Assembly (NCBI RefSeq): GCF_007993865.1
Contig: NZ_VIUH01000014.1
Coordinates: 61,808-125,807, forward strand
Source: Pseudomonas sp. SJZ079
Lineage (GTDB): Bacteria; Pseudomonadota; Gammaproteobacteria; Pseudomonadales; Pseudomonadaceae
Reading direction: 5' to 3'
Length of the DNA: 64,000 nt
Part shown: piece by piece, positions 62,898-64,000 of the stretch
Position numbering within the stretch: position 1 is the first letter of the stretch
Layout of the letters: each line of letters starts with the position of its first letter
Made by a program: the position numbers and the translations under genes
The notes under the pieces: generated by a model
What the model was told of the DNA's origin: nothing
The model's database searches: none
Seen by the model: the letters and a program-made list of their open reading frames with translations, nothing else

Positions 62898-64000
62898 TGG
62901 GCAGGGTCCTTTAGGATCAAAATGGCGCGGAAATCGTTGACGTTGGTACGGGTCGGCCCGGTGACGATCAGTTGCTCGAGGGCGGCGAAGTAGCCGTAGC
63001 CGTTGTTGTTGTCCAGCTCGTCGCTGCTGCTCAGGCCCAGCGCCGCGGCGCGGGCATGGCTGTCGGGGGTCATGATGGCGCCGGCGTTGTCTTCCGAGCC
63101 GTCGATGCCGTCGGTGTCACCGGCCAGGGCATAGACCCCGGGCAGGCCCTTGAGGCTGTCGGTCAGGCTGAGGAGGAACTCGGCGTTGCGCCCGCCGCGG
63201 CCGTTGCCACGCACGGTGACCGTGGTTTCGCCGCCGGAGAGGATCACGCACGGCGCCTTGAGCGGCTGGCCGTGCAGCAGCACCTGTTTGGCGATGCCGG
63301 CATGCACCTTGGCCACCTCGCGCGATTCGCCCTCCAGGTCGCCGAGAATCAGGGTCGGCAGACCGGCGGCCTCGGCCTTGGCGGCGGCGGCATCCAGCGC
63401 CTGCTGCGGCGTGGCGATCAGCTGGAAGTGGCTGCGGCTCAGGCAGGGGTCGCCCGGCTTGACCGTCTCCGAACGCGGGTCCTGCAGCCAGGCGCGTACA
63501 TTGGCCGGGATCTCGATGCTGTAGCGGGCGAGAATCGCCAGGGCCTGCACCGAGGTGGTCGGGTCGGCCACCGTCGGCCCGGAGGCGATCACCGTGGCTT
63601 CATCGCCCGGCACGTCGGAGATCGCGTAGGTGTACACGCTGGCCGGCCAGCAGGCCTTGGCCAGACGCCCGCCCTTGACCGCCGAGAGATGCTTGCGCAC
63701 GCAGTTCATCTCGCCGATGGTCGCGCCGGACTTGAGCAGCGCCTTGTTGATCGCCTGCTTGTCGGCCAGGGTGATGCCCTCGGCGGGCAGGGCCAGCAGG
63801 GAAGAACCGCCGCCGGACAGCAGGAAGATCACCCGGTCGGACTCTTGCAGGTTGCTGACCAGTTCCAGCACGCGGCGGGCGACCCGCTCGCCGGCGTCGT
63901 CCGGTACCGGGTGGGCGGCTTCCACCACCTCGATCTTCTGGCAATGGGCGCCGTGCTCGTAGCGGGTCACCACCAGGCCGGAGACTTCCCCTTGCCACTC
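62894..64000 (-). CDS. ttuD: Glycerate 2-kinase / hydroxypyruvate reductase-type protein TtuD (5' end outside window)
   Basis: The minus-strand frame is open from the window edge to its stop at 62894, so about 368 C-terminal codons are seen and the N-terminus lies beyond 64000. 'RVIFLLSGGGSSLLALPAEG' (nucleotide site) and 'GGETTVTVRGNGRGGRNAEF' identify the MOFRL/glycerate-2-kinase family. It phosphorylates glycerate from glyoxylate metabolism (gcl-hyi-glxR cluster in Pseudomonas). Its stop overlaps the pyk start, so the two are one transcription unit, with ttuD upstream. Confidence 0.92.
   Translation of the reverse strand, partial: EWQGEVSGLVVTRYEHGAHCQKIEVVEAAHPVPDDAGERVARRVLELVSNLQESDRVIFLLSGGGSSLLALPAEGITLADKQAINKALLKSGATIGEMNCVRKHLSAVKGGRLAKACWPASVYTYAISDVPGDEATVIASGPTVADPTTSVQALAILARYSIEIPANVRAWLQDPRSETVKPGDPCLSRSHFQLIATPQQALDAAAAKAEAAGLPTLILGDLEGESREVAKVHAGIAKQVLLHGQPLKAPCVILSGGETTVTVRGNGRGGRNAEFLLSLTDSLKGLPGVYALAGDTDGIDGSEDNAGAIMTPDSHARAAALGLSSSDELDNNNGYGYFAALEQLIVTGPTRTNVNDFRAILILKDPAQ

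Noticed and set aside
61449..62993. 514-codon open frame opposite pyk
   Set aside because: Antisense of pyruvate kinase; highly His/Asp/Gly-rich product, not a family protein.

Overview
The window is chromosomal DNA of a Pseudomonas species (Gammaproteobacteria, high GC). The evidence is gene order. Positions 1-15128 follow the P. aeruginosa order ppiD-fabI-nppDCBA2A1-mltD-gloB-methyltransferase-rnhA-dnaQ. Positions 35090-50553 follow ldcA-dienoyl-CoA isomerase-fimL-nudC-TSUP-SDR-APH-SCP2-sohB-acuI-cysI. Positions 53948-59334 are the aotJQMOP-argR operon, and 61482-64000 are pyk-ttuD. No rRNA, tRNA, CRISPR array, prophage or defence island was seen.

Layout. 1-868: end of ppiD and an internally deleted IS1182-type element that split the ppiD/fabI terminator. 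869-9068: fabI and a peptide/peptidyl-nucleoside ABC importer with two tandem binding proteins. 9206-15128: HDOD protein, mltD, gloB, methyltransferase, rnhA, dnaQ. 15286-34837: about 20 kb lying between dnaQ and ldcA, which are almost adjacent in P. aeruginosa. This block holds amaB, its LysR regulator, a 2-aminoadipate-type aminotransferase, a DUF3422 membrane protein, hglS, trhA, a MocR regulator, ccoG, a small K+ channel, a basic-amino-acid ABC importer, an Lrp regulator, an AruI-like ThDP decarboxylase and a lysine 6-dehydrogenase-like enzyme. 35090-50904: ldcA to cysI and a 37-residue membrane peptide. 51353-64000: acs, the aot operon with argR, a Kv-type channel, a urea transporter, pyruvate kinase and a partial glycerate kinase.

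How the genes work together. The main theme is basic-amino-acid uptake and lysine breakdown. Two ABC importers (27891-30915 and the aot genes) would bring in lysine, arginine and ornithine. Three entry routes can be proposed: LdcA (to cadaverine), the LysDH-like enzyme (to piperideine-6-carboxylate, then AmaB, aminotransferase and HglS to D-2-hydroxyglutarate), and possibly a 2-oxoacid decarboxylase. ArgR, encoded at 58354, probably reaches aotJ and ldcA, since both promoters carry ArgR-like TGTCG/AGTCG elements. The first route is established for P. aeruginosa. The LysDH-AmaB-aminotransferase-HglS chain is inferred here from family membership and proximity. It is the best candidate for an under-described system in this window.
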